NCBI GenBank assembly: GCA_963840725.1
Contig: CAWIZY010000016.1
Coordinates: 930,001 to 994,000 of the forward strand
DNA: 64,000 bases
From: CAVWDU01 sp963840725
GTDB taxonomy: Bacteria; Pseudomonadota; Gammaproteobacteria; Pseudomonadales; Halieaceae
Direction: 5' to 3'
Under the pieces are notes generated by a model, which saw only the letters and a list, made by a program, of their open reading frames with translations, made no database searches and had not been told where the DNA came from. This document shows positions 34,161 through 41,922 of this stretch, piece by piece (position 1 is the first letter of the stretch; each line of letters begins with the position of its first letter). The position numbers and the translations under genes were made by a program.

Positions 34161-35469
34161 TGTTGACCGGCGCCCCTTGAGTTTTCCGATTGACTTGCTC
34201 GACAGCCACTTTCTCCCAGGGCAGCCAGCCTATGTCACGCAGTCGGGTATTGTCGGCGTCGAATATCATGACCAGTCGGCTGCCGTCGGTGAAATAGGGG
34301 TCTGTGGTCAGGTTGCGTTGCGGGTTTTCCGGCGACGCGGAGCCCACACCTTTGACCCAACCGATCTGGGACAGATGGCGGGCATAGACCATATCTTCGG
34401 CCAGCGCGGCCCTGGCCTCATCTACATCCGGGTCGATCTTATGGGTGGTTAAATACGGGGAATAAATGGTCAGTCGGCTGCCGATATCGCGACTGATCTG
34501 ACCCACCCACACCGGGTTGCCCTGATAGCGCAAGGGTGCACGCCATAAGCGCAGGTGATTGCGCTGATGGATGTTGTCCCGCGCTTTTTGCAGCGCAAAA
34601 TCCTGCGCTCTCCCATACAGATACAACGGGCTTACTGGCGCATAGGGATAGGGCTTTCCCGCCAGCACTGACTTCATCATACGCAGCAGCGACCCGGCCC
34701 AGGTGGTTTCCGTCGCCCGCCAGCCACGTTTAACCAGAGCCGGGAAAGCGTCCTCCTCGCCGCCGATAATCACCAGATTCAGCGGGTCACCATTCTTACT
34801 GCCTTTCTTGTTGCTGACACAGCAAGGCAGCGCTTCCAATGCCGCACGTAAAGCAGCCTCGTCATCGCCCAGATCGACTACTTCAACGGCAGACCAGGCC
34901 TGCTCTCGCTCTTGCCGCTGTTGCTCGTAGTCGGCGCGAAAACCCGGAACGTAGACCAGAGCAGAGGTATGACGCAAGGCGCCGGAGCGCAGGAAATCCG
35001 CATGCACAAACTTGAAGCCCTCCTCGAGACGGGTCAGTACAAATCCGGATGAGGTCACCCCCGGCGGTATACGCCGAGGTAGCGCAAGCTTGCGGAATCG
35101 CTCTCTCTCGGCCACGCTAAGAGATTCGCTGGCGCCCACCGTAAATGCCTCAGCCGCTTCCCAGTAGGGAAAATAGCTGGGGTCCATACCCAGGGGCAGA
35201 AACCAATAGGGCGCCGAGTCACGGTTTTCCACTTCGATCCAGACCGGCTGGATACCGTAGGCCGCCAGGGGTCGCCCATACAGCTCTGCACTCTCTATCG
35301 GATCTAACGCGGCGACTGCTATGGTCAGGGGGCCATCGGTCTGGCTGACGGCCCGCTGGCGATAGTCGGGCAACTCGATCTGGTTGGTAGCGCAGCCGCA
35401 CAGGACGAAGGCCAGCAGGCAACAAACCCCGATGGGGAAATTTGCGGCGAGACGACACGGGTTATGCAT
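34153..35469 (-). CDS. Lipoprotein with LssY_C-like domain (copy 1)
   Basis: A 438-aa lipoprotein (ANFPIGVCCLLAFVLCGCAT; lipobox LCGC). It shares the order of domains with the downstream gene: IQPVWIEVENRDSAPYWFLP, then LGMDPSYFPYWEAAEAFTVG, and a second domain LNLVIIGGEEDAFPALVKRG, WRATETTWAGS and RLWRAPLRYQGNPVWVGQIS. The second part resembles LssY_C. The two genes overlap by 8 bp and must be co-expressed. The presence of two diverged copies suggests two related partners or substrates. Function not known. Confidence 0.8.
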   Translation of the reverse strand: MHNPCRLAANFPIGVCCLLAFVLCGCATNQIELPDYRQRAVSQTDGPLTIAVAALDPIESAELYGRPLAAYGIQPVWIEVENRDSAPYWFLPLGMDPSYFPYWEAAEAFTVGASESLSVAERERFRKLALPRRIPPGVTSSGFVLTRLEEGFKFVHADFLRSGALRHTSALVYVPGFRADYEQQRQEREQAWSAVEVVDLGDDEAALRAALEALPCCVSNKKGSKNGDPLNLVIIGGEEDAFPALVKRGWRATETTWAGSLLRMMKSVLAGKPYPYAPVSPLYLYGRAQDFALQKARDNIHQRNHLRLWRAPLRYQGNPVWVGQISRDIGSRLTIYSPYLTTHKIDPDVDEARAALAEDMVYARHLSQIGWVKGVGSASPENPQRNLTTDPYFTDGSRLVMIFDADNTRLRDIGWLPWEKVAVEQVNRKTQGAPVNNE

Positions 35470-35614
35470 AACAGCTTGGGCGCTTTTTCACGGGCTACGA
35501 TACCAGAGCATACCGGCAAGCGGAGCCGAGGTCAGCCTGCGGCTGCGGTTGAAGTGTAAAATTGCGGCAGAAGAACCTGCTCGAGCCCTATTGCTCGAGC
35601 CCTATGGCAGTCAT

Positions 35615-36433
35615 CTACCAGGGGATGTCTTCTCCCTGCCAGTCCAGAAAGCGGCCGCTATCCGAGGCTTGCGAAGCGCCGATAACCTGTAACAGAGCCC
35701 GGGCGCATTCTTCGGGCTGCAGAACACGCCGGGAATAGTTGGCCGGTGTAAAGGGCGTCGAAAGTCGAGTCGCAACGGTGCCGGGGTGGAGTGCGAGAAC
35801 GCAGACATTGCGATGGCTGACCCGCCACTCCCTTGCCAGCGTCTTCAGTAGCATGTTGTGGGCAGCCTTGGACGCTCGATAACTGTACCATCCTCCCGAC
35901 TGGTTATCGGTGATGCTGCCGACACGCGCAGACAGTGATGCCAACACTGCGGGCTCGTCATGGCGCATCAGCGGAGAGACCGCACTAGCCAGCAGCGGAA
36001 GGAACACCGCGTTGATCGCGAACAGCTGTTGCAGGGCACGCGCACTGACATCGCGCAGCCTCTTCTCCGGGCTGAGCGTGTCATTGTGCAGCAGACCCAC
36101 TGTATTGATAACCAGGTGCAGGCGAGTGGCAGTCGATGATATCTCAGCGACAGCGTCTGTAATGCTGGACTCATCCTCTGCATCAAAAGCCACCGGGGTA
36201 TAGCGCGGGTCAGCGACAGGCGGCACCTCGCTGCGATGTAAACAGAACACCCGGCTCACGTTGTTGAGAGCCAGAAGTTCCGCAATCAGGGCCTCGCTGA
36301 TGCCACCCCCCCCGGCGACCAGCACATTGAGCGATTCGGCACCGAAAATGCCATCCGCCTCAACGGCCACAGGGATTCGGTCCCGATGCGTTGCGGCGGG
36401 ACGCTGGCACTCTGGCTGCACCAGGCGCTGCAT
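35615..36433 (-). CDS. Short-chain dehydrogenase/reductase (SDR)
   Basis: A 272-aa SDR protein. The nucleotide-binding motif is degenerate, SLNVLVAGGGGISEALIAEL (GGGGIS in place of GxxxGIG). HLVINTVGLLHNDT is the NAG-like strand (NTVG), and the catalytic Ser/Tyr/Lys are in LASLSARVGSITDNQSGGWY and SYRASKAAHNMLLKTLAREW (YxxxK). LALHPGTVATRLSTPF follows the active site as usual. The first 33 residues look like an extension or a wrong start; a shorter start inside is possible. It is encoded just downstream of a small unknown gene (36446-36709), same strand, 12 bp apart. Confidence 0.85.
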   Translation of the reverse strand: MQRLVQPECQRPAATHRDRIPVAVEADGIFGAESLNVLVAGGGGISEALIAELLALNNVSRVFCLHRSEVPPVADPRYTPVAFDAEDESSITDAVAEISSTATRLHLVINTVGLLHNDTLSPEKRLRDVSARALQQLFAINAVFLPLLASAVSPLMRHDEPAVLASLSARVGSITDNQSGGWYSYRASKAAHNMLLKTLAREWRVSHRNVCVLALHPGTVATRLSTPFTPANYSRRVLQPEECARALLQVIGASQASDSGRFLDWQGEDIPW

Positions 36434-36445
36434 CAGTCACAGTAG

Positions 36446-36709
36446 TCACTTTCCTCGAGCAGGGACTAACATCGGCATCAACTTGCCAGCGATTCGCTGC
36501 CACCAACCATCAGTGTTGGGCTTGCGGTGACTCTCCGGCACCCCGTGCCGGGCATACCACTCTTCCCATTCCCAGGCGGTCATCGTCCTGGGTGGACGCT
36601 GCGTCACTGCCCGGCTCCAGGCTTTTCCTCGCAAAGAGAGATCGCTGCGCTCTCTGCCGGAATCCTGTACCTCACGAATCAGACTGTCTTTGCTCATACT
36701 CATCATCAT
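36446..36709 (-). CDS. Small conserved-looking protein, unknown function
   Basis: Encodes 87 aa beginning MMMSMSKDSLIREVQDSGRE; the third ATG has AGGG at the best spacing. It is basic with many Trp (AWEWEEWYARHGVPESHRKP), has no signal peptide and no metal motif. It precedes the SDR gene by 12 bp and may be co-transcribed with it. I cannot assign a function. Confidence 0.55.
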   Translation of the reverse strand: MMMSMSKDSLIREVQDSGRERSDLSLRGKAWSRAVTQRPPRTMTAWEWEEWYARHGVPESHRKPNTDGWWQRIAGKLMPMLVPARGK

Positions 36710-36812
36710 TCCCTTTCGCTTCCGGGAATACTACGTGTACTCGGGGGCGTTGGACTATGCAGGGTCAGCGACAGAACTCGGACAGCCGTTAATACCACCC
36801 GATGACAAGGCC

Positions 36813-36844
36813 AGGGCAGCTCTAAATAATGGCAATCGCGCTCA
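36813..36844 (+). repeat. Dispersed 32-bp repeat, copy 2
   Basis: AGGGCAGCTCTAAATAATGG, then CAATCGCGCTCA. It overlaps the stop codon of the SDR gene at 36842, so the last codon of that gene comes from the repeat. Same orientation as the copies at 13960 and 52048. Confidence 0.8.
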
Positions 36845-37654
36845 ACGGTTGCGGTATTTTTCCTTGTTCTTGCGTCCTTTGGCAGACAGCTTGGGTCGCA
36901 AGCGACGCCGCAAACCGGGAGACAAATAGCTGAGGCTGGTGAGCCGCCCGCTAAGTGCCGGCACACAAATTTCTGTCTGTTCGCCCGCAGCAACTGAGAG
37001 GATAGCGTCCGTGACCTGCTCCGGGCTGCTCATCGGCTGAGAGAAAACGATATCCTCGACTTCATCAATCTCCTCCATGATAAAACCGGTATCGATCGGG
37101 CCGGGGGAGACGAGGCCGACATGAATAGTGCTGCCCTGAAGTTCGTCAGCCAGACTGTAGGTGAAGGCACGCAACCCGGCCTTGGTGGCCGCATAGGTTG
37201 CCGCTCCCTGAATCGGCGTGCGACCGGCGAGGGAGCCAACCATCACCACCGAGCCCCCTCCAGCGCGCTCGATAAACGGCAGCGCAGCTGCGGTCAACAG
37301 CAACGGCGCCCGCAAGTTCACATCAACCATGCTGGCCATGGCGGCGGGTTGCAGGTCAGACACATTGCCGCGTTTGTGGACACCCGCATTGTTGATCAGG
37401 ACATGCAGCGCGCCAAAGCGATCTTCGGCCAGTTGCAGGAGTTCGAGGCAGGCAGCGTCGTCCGCAACATCCATACAATGAATCACGACCTCGGTCAGAG
37501 ACTCCAACTCGGCCGCGATGGACTCCAGTGCCGGGCGCCCGCGGGCTGCCAGCACAAGCTTCGCTCCCTGTTGCGCAAACGCGCGCGCACAGGCCGCCCC
37601 TACGCCGGCAGATGCACCGGTGATAATGACGGTTTTTCCGTTGAATGTTGCCAT
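36842..37654 (-). CDS. Short-chain dehydrogenase/reductase (SDR), classical
   Basis: A 270-aa classical SDR from the ATG at 37654 (MATFNGKTVIITGASAGVGA), which has GGAG 9 nt upstream; a second ATG at 37672 has none. The Rossmann motif is TGASAGVGAACARAFAQQGA, the structural motif is VLINNAGVHKRGNVSDL (NNAG), and catalytic Ser and YxxxK are in VVMVGSLAGRTPIQGAATYA and ATKAGLRAFTYSLADE. SPGPIDTGF follows. The basic tail (LRRRLRPKLSAKGRKNKEKY) is unusual and may arise from the repeat that overlaps the stop. Substrate unknown. Confidence 0.9.
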   Translation of the reverse strand: MATFNGKTVIITGASAGVGAACARAFAQQGAKLVLAARGRPALESIAAELESLTEVVIHCMDVADDAACLELLQLAEDRFGALHVLINNAGVHKRGNVSDLQPAAMASMVDVNLRAPLLLTAAALPFIERAGGGSVVMVGSLAGRTPIQGAATYAATKAGLRAFTYSLADELQGSTIHVGLVSPGPIDTGFIMEEIDEVEDIVFSQPMSSPEQVTDAILSVAAGEQTEICVPALSGRLTSLSYLSPGLRRRLRPKLSAKGRKNKEKYRNR

Positions 37655-37909
37655 GCTTACCCGCTCCGACATCAGGCTGAAAAGAGTACTGCCCGGCTGC
37701 GCGTCCAGCGCGCAGCGGCGGCAGGGAATATCGTCTATCCAGGGAGGGATTGCAACGGGCAGCCCTGGTCAGTAGCCGTATCGGTTGTGCGGTAATGAGC
37801 AGGGTCAGGTCAAGCGTCCAGGGGCCGGCGAGGGGTGATAAGCTCGCCGGAATGACAGACCGCCACCCCACTAAGCGCTATCGCGCGTCAGTCGGGTTAC
37901 TCGGACAGA

Positions 37910-37990
37910 TCAGGGTGTGTCGTTACCGTGGCATTCCTGATAGAGCCCGATAGCCAGCACTGCCGTATATAATGAAAGGATAATCGCCAT
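37910..37990 (-). CDS. Possible 26-aa single-helix membrane peptide
   Basis: MAIILSLYTAVLAIGLYQEC, then HGNDTP and a TGA. A GAGG ribosome-binding site lies 7 nt upstream (GAGGTAACCATC-ATG). The first 17 residues form a hydrophobic helix. Such tiny membrane proteins are common but easily missed; this one is supported only by the ribosome-binding site and its hydrophobicity. Confidence 0.35.
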   Translation of the reverse strand: MAIILSLYTAVLAIGLYQECHGNDTP

Positions 37991-38095
37991 GATGGTTACC
38001 TCGTCTTCATGGTGGATCGATACCGGAACTTCCGGCCCTCAGCAAATATAGGGGCGCCTCAACTATTCTTCAAATGAGCATTTTTCAGTGTTATC

Positions 38096-38110
38096 ATGAA
38101 TTTCATTCAT
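38096..38110 (+). promoter_or_regulatory. Candidate LysR-type operator (T-N11-A palindrome)
   Basis: ATGAATTTCATTCAT is an interrupted palindrome with T at 38097 and A at 38109, the T-N11-A form bound by LysR regulators. It lies about 60 bp upstream of the LysR gene in the divergent intergenic region, so autoregulation is likely. Confidence 0.4.
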
Positions 38111-38168
38111 TTTATGTGTTCGTTGAACGGCGGACACCCGACCGGCTTGATGCCCTGCCTATTGCCCT

Positions 38169-39155
38169 ATGGATACCCGATCGCTGGCTAAAATAGATCT
38201 AAACCTGCTGCTGGCACTGCAGGTCCTGCTGGAGGAGCGCAGCGTATCGCGGGCCGCCGAACGACTCTTCGTCACACAATCGGCGATGAGTAAATCGCTG
38301 GGCCGGCTCCGGGAATTGTTCGATGACGCCCTGTTCATTCGCAGCGGCGGGGAAATGGTCCCGACACCCCGGGCAGAGCAAATCGCCACCGAGTTGGGCC
38401 GGGTATTGCGGGGGGTTGAAGGCATCGTGCTGCCATCCGATTTCAACCCGGAACGCTACAGCGGCGAGTTTGTGATTGAAATACCCGCCTATATTGCATT
38501 GTGGGCGTTCCCTATTCTGTTCCGCCAACTGGCCCGCGAAGCCCCTGGCATACGGATCAACACCCTGGCCGGTGATGAGCACCATCTGGACCTGATGGCG
38601 GCGGGTAAGCTGGACTTTACCGTGCAGCTGGAGCGAGAGGAGTACCCCCCTCAGTTCAAGGTAATGACACTGGGCTTTGCGCCGCCGCGCCTGATGGTTC
38701 GCAGCGGGCACCCCCTGGCGGGCAGCACGCCGTCGTGGACAGAGATTCTTTCCTATCCCCAGATACGCCTGCACATCCCGGACATCACCGAGGCAAAAAT
38801 GTACTCGCACCTGAACAACAACTTCGTACGGCATCTCGCTGCCCACCCGCCGGCTCTGCGCACGCAACATATTGCGGTGGCACTGGAAGTGCTGCAGGCA
38901 TCTGACTTCGTCTTCCCGGGCCCACCTTTTTTTATTCAACAAACAGACCTGAGCGACGCCGTTGTCGCCCTGCCGATTCCCGGCGAACAAGACATCATGG
39001 TGAAGTTTGTGATTGTTTGCCACGAGCGCGTTGCCCAGTCACCCGCCCACCAGTACCTGCTGACACACATCGCGGCCGCCGTGGAGTCCTACCGGGTCAG
39101 CAACGGTCTGCCGGATCTGGCTGCGATGCGAGCACTGCACGAGCTGGACTATTAG
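38169..39155 (+). CDS. LysR-family transcriptional regulator
   Basis: A 328-aa LysR regulator. The winged HTH is at residues 10-67 (IDLNLLLALQVLLEERSVSR, then AAERLFVTQSAMSKSLGRLR and ELFDDALFIRSGGEMVPTPR), with the substrate-binding domain after residue 90. The long C-terminal part and the DxNLLLALxVLLEERSVS start match the NodD/LeuO-like subgroup of the family. It is divergent from the tiny frame at 37910-37990 and the SDR gene at 36842-37654, which are possible targets. Confidence 0.92.
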   Translation: MDTRSLAKIDLNLLLALQVLLEERSVSRAAERLFVTQSAMSKSLGRLRELFDDALFIRSGGEMVPTPRAEQIATELGRVLRGVEGIVLPSDFNPERYSGEFVIEIPAYIALWAFPILFRQLAREAPGIRINTLAGDEHHLDLMAAGKLDFTVQLEREEYPPQFKVMTLGFAPPRLMVRSGHPLAGSTPSWTEILSYPQIRLHIPDITEAKMYSHLNNNFVRHLAAHPPALRTQHIAVALEVLQASDFVFPGPPFFIQQTDLSDAVVALPIPGEQDIMVKFVIVCHERVAQSPAHQYLLTHIAAAVESYRVSNGLPDLAAMRALHELDY

Positions 39156-39226
39156 CCAGTGCGAGTAGTCCGGCCGCCGCTGGCAGCTTCGGCTCACAGA
39201 CTCCGGTGCAAGGTGCCCGGGAAACC

Positions 39227-39249
39227 GTTAGAGTAAGCTTGACTCTAAC
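39227..39249. terminator. Inverted repeat between LysR and GNAT genes
   Basis: GTTAGAGT and ACTCTAAC form a perfect 8-bp stem with a 7-nt loop (AAGCTTG), located about 70 bp after the LysR stop and 17 bp before the GNAT start. No T-tract is present; it may be a terminator or an operator. Confidence 0.35.
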
Positions 39250-39266
39250 GCGCCCGGGATTCGCCC

Positions 39267-39755
39267 ATGAAAACACTCACCATTCGTCGAGCTACTGCCG
39301 ATGACAGTGCGCTCATTCTGCGCTTCGTGCGGGAACTTGCGGAGTACGAAAAAGCGCTGCACGAGGTGGTGGCTACGGAAGCCGATTTCAAACGTGCGCT
39401 GTTCGGGGAACGACCCGGCGGGGCGCAGGCGGTCATCTGCTGCAGCGACGACGAACCCGTGGGGTTTGCCCTGTATTTCTTTAATTATTCCACCTGGCTG
39501 GGGCAGTACGGCCTGCATCTGGAGGACCTGTATGTCACACCCACCCGGCGCGGCTGCGGCGCCGGCAAAGCACTGCTCAAACACCTTGCCAGAGTTGCGG
39601 TGGACGAGGGTTGTGGGCGCTTTGAATGGAACGTTCTGGACTGGAATGAGCCCGCCATAAAGTTTTACGAATCCTTCGGCGCCAGGCCGCAAAACGAATG
39701 GGTGGGCTACCGCCTTACTGGCGAAGCCCTGCAAACATTTGCCAAAGACAACTGA
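39267..39755 (+). CDS. GNAT N-acetyltransferase (SSAT/diamine-like)
   Basis: A 162-aa GNAT enzyme: MKTLTIRRATADDSALILRF at the start, GFALYFFNYSTWLGQYGLHL and EDLYVTPTRRGCGAGKALLK (acetyl-CoA P-loop variant RGCGAG), then GRFEWNVLDWNEPAIKFYES. The last block and WLGQYGLHLEDLYV are typical of the spermidine/spermine or thialysine N-acetyltransferase group. It probably acetylates a polyamine or a related small amine. Confidence 0.85.
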   Translation: MKTLTIRRATADDSALILRFVRELAEYEKALHEVVATEADFKRALFGERPGGAQAVICCSDDEPVGFALYFFNYSTWLGQYGLHLEDLYVTPTRRGCGAGKALLKHLARVAVDEGCGRFEWNVLDWNEPAIKFYESFGARPQNEWVGYRLTGEALQTFAKDN

Positions 39756-39860
39756 GTCACCGACCCCCATGTGGTGGTGGTAAGCCCTTTCTGCGGCGAA
39801 ACGCCGTCGATGTGCGACCAACGAACGGGAACTGGGGCAGAATAGCCCTATACTGGTAAC

Positions 39861-40973
39861 ATGAGATTCCAGCACCTTGTGGACAATAAGCACTATCTGT
39901 TCTGGACCCTGCAGCTCGCGGGCTGGAGCGGCTGGGCGAGTATTTTTTACCTCGGTGTACTGGTCTGGGGCAAGGCCCCGCAAAACTACGCCCTCTATTT
40001 GCCGATAGTAGCCACGATCGGCATGCTGATCACCTTGCTGCTGCGGGCGGTTTACCAGAAAACCTGGAACGCGGAAGTGGTGCGCCGCCTGTTTGTTATT
40101 TTCGGGGCTTCCTACCTCGCCGGGGTCATCTGGATGGCCTGCAGAGCAACCATCTTCCATCAAATGTTCCCGGAGACGCGCAAGGAATATGAGAAGGAGG
40201 GGATGGAGTTTTTCTCCTACTTCGATGGCGCAACCTCAGCCTTCTGGGTGATGCTGGTATGGAGTGGTCTCTACTTTGGCATCAAATACTACATGCTTCT
40301 GCAGGAGGAAAAGCAGCGCAGCCTGAAAATGATGTCAATGGCTCACGAAGCCCAGTTAAAAATGCTGCGCTACCAGCTTAATCCGCATTTCTTGTTCAAC
40401 ACCCTCAATGCTATCTCCACCCTGATTCTTGACAAGGATACTGCGCTGGCCAATACCATGGTGACCCGGCTGAGCCATTTCCTGCGCTACTCCCTGCACA
40501 GCGACCCGATGCAGAAGGTGACCGTGGCGGAAGAGGTCGAGGCCCTGCGCCTGTATCTGGACATCGAAAAAGTACGCTTTGATGAACGCCTGACGCTACA
40601 CTTTGATATTGAACCCGACGCCGAGACGGCCCTGATGCCGAGCCTATTGCTGCAACCCCTGGTGGAGAACTCGATCAAGTATGCCATCTCACAGTCAGTG
40701 CACGGTGGCTCTATCGCGATAGCGGCCCAGGTGTTCGGCGGGGAACTACTGCTTTCGGTGGCCGACGACGGGCCAGGATTGGACCTGAGGAACGGCAAAG
40801 CCCCCAAGGGCGGCGGGGTGGGTATCAACAACTCCCGAGAACGGCTCCGCGAAGTGTACGGTGACGATCAATCCATGCGGCTGACGGCTACAGAGCCCCA
40901 TGGTCTGACCATCAACATAAGACTGCCCCTGGAACGCGCAAGCGCCGACAGCACAGAGAGCGATACGCTATGA
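39861..40973 (+). CDS. Sensor histidine kinase, LytS/AlgZ family
   Basis: A 370-aa kinase of the His_kinase (PF06580) type. Four hydrophobic segments come first (within YLFWTLQLAGWSGWASIFYL, YALYLPIVATIGMLITLLLR, LFVIFGASYLAGVIWMACRA and FWVMLVWSGLYFGIKYYMLL). The H-box is LRYQLNPHFLFNTLNAISTL (His near residue 176) and the N- and G-boxes are LLLQPLVENSIKYAIS and ADDGPGLDLRNGKAPKGGGV. The stop overlaps the start of the response regulator gene by 4 bp, so the pair is translationally coupled. The partner is the LytTR regulator at 40970. Confidence 0.93.
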   Translation: MRFQHLVDNKHYLFWTLQLAGWSGWASIFYLGVLVWGKAPQNYALYLPIVATIGMLITLLLRAVYQKTWNAEVVRRLFVIFGASYLAGVIWMACRATIFHQMFPETRKEYEKEGMEFFSYFDGATSAFWVMLVWSGLYFGIKYYMLLQEEKQRSLKMMSMAHEAQLKMLRYQLNPHFLFNTLNAISTLILDKDTALANTMVTRLSHFLRYSLHSDPMQKVTVAEEVEALRLYLDIEKVRFDERLTLHFDIEPDAETALMPSLLLQPLVENSIKYAISQSVHGGSIAIAAQVFGGELLLSVADDGPGLDLRNGKAPKGGGVGINNSRERLREVYGDDQSMRLTATEPHGLTINIRLPLERASADSTESDTL

Positions 40974-41782
40974 AACAACCACTGAACGCGATCATTGTCG
41001 ACGATGAAAGCCTCGCACGCCGGGGGCTGGCTTTGCGGCTACAGCAGATCCCCCAGGTTGATGTCATCGCAGAATGCGCCAATGGAAGCGAGGCACTGTC
41101 CGCTGTTGCTAATTTATCCCCAGACCTGCTGTTTCTCGATATCCAGATGCCGGGCATGGATGGCTTTGAACTGATCAGTCAGCTGCAGGCGGATAATCTG
41201 CCGATGGTCATTTTCGTCACGGCTTACGATCAGTACGCCGTGGAGGCCTTCAAAGTCCACGCCGTTGATTACGTACTCAAACCGATAGACGACGACCGCT
41301 TGCACGAGGCCATAGAAAGGGCCGTAGCCCATCACGACCACGAGGCCTCTCTGCGCAGTAAGGAAAAACTTGTTGATCTGGTCATGGGTATTACCGGCGC
41401 CAGCGCCAGCTCAGTAGAACAAATGGCGGATCGGGCCGAGGTGCCAGCCAGCTACCCCGAAAGGCTCACCATCAAGGATGGCAGTAACATCCAGTTCGTG
41501 CGCATGGCGGATATCCGCTGGATTGATGCTGCGGGTGACTACATGTGTGTTCACGCCGATGGTGCTACGCACATCATGCGTATCACGATGAAGCAACTGG
41601 AGGCGATGCTGGACCCGGCGCAATTTTTGCGTATCCACCGGTCAACGATCGCCAATGCCAGTTTCATAATGGGGGCACAGGCCCTCAACAATGGTGAGTA
41701 CCTGCTCAGTCTGGCCGGCGACACTCAACTCAAAGTCAGTCGCAGCTATCGCGACCGCATCAAGCAACTACTGGCCAGCTAG
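40970..41782 (+). CDS. LytTR-family response regulator (AlgR-like)
   Basis: A 270-aa regulator. The receiver domain contains NAIIVDDESLARRGLALRLQ, LLFLDIQMPGMDGFELISQL (phospho-Asp near 56) and VIFVTAYDQYAVEAFKVHAV, then DYVLKPI. The LytTR DNA-binding domain begins near residue 160 (RLTIKDGSNIQFVRMADIRW) and has FLRIHRSTIANASFIMGAQA. It forms a two-component system with the kinase directly upstream. The RND efflux genes follow 140 bp downstream on the same strand and could be targets, but this is only positional. Confidence 0.93.
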   Translation: MKQPLNAIIVDDESLARRGLALRLQQIPQVDVIAECANGSEALSAVANLSPDLLFLDIQMPGMDGFELISQLQADNLPMVIFVTAYDQYAVEAFKVHAVDYVLKPIDDDRLHEAIERAVAHHDHEASLRSKEKLVDLVMGITGASASSVEQMADRAEVPASYPERLTIKDGSNIQFVRMADIRWIDAAGDYMCVHADGATHIMRITMKQLEAMLDPAQFLRIHRSTIANASFIMGAQALNNGEYLLSLAGDTQLKVSRSYRDRIKQLLAS

Positions 41783-41922
41783 GGCACCCGCACTGGGCTC
41801 ACCGTCCTTTTATCGCAGCCAGTCTTCGCTCTGTCGCAAGCACCCACCCAAGTGACCGTTTAGCTGCTAATTTCAGACTCACAGCTAATTCAGGCAGCTC
41901 AAGCAACTGCCAGGGAGCAACC

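Larger units (their letters stand above)
37673..38168. other. Divergent region between SDR and LysR genes
   Basis: Holds a tiny frame at 37910-37990 and a candidate LysR operator at 38096-38110. No other gene was seen. AT-rich sequence at 38040-38110 is the likely promoter zone. Confidence 0.4.
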
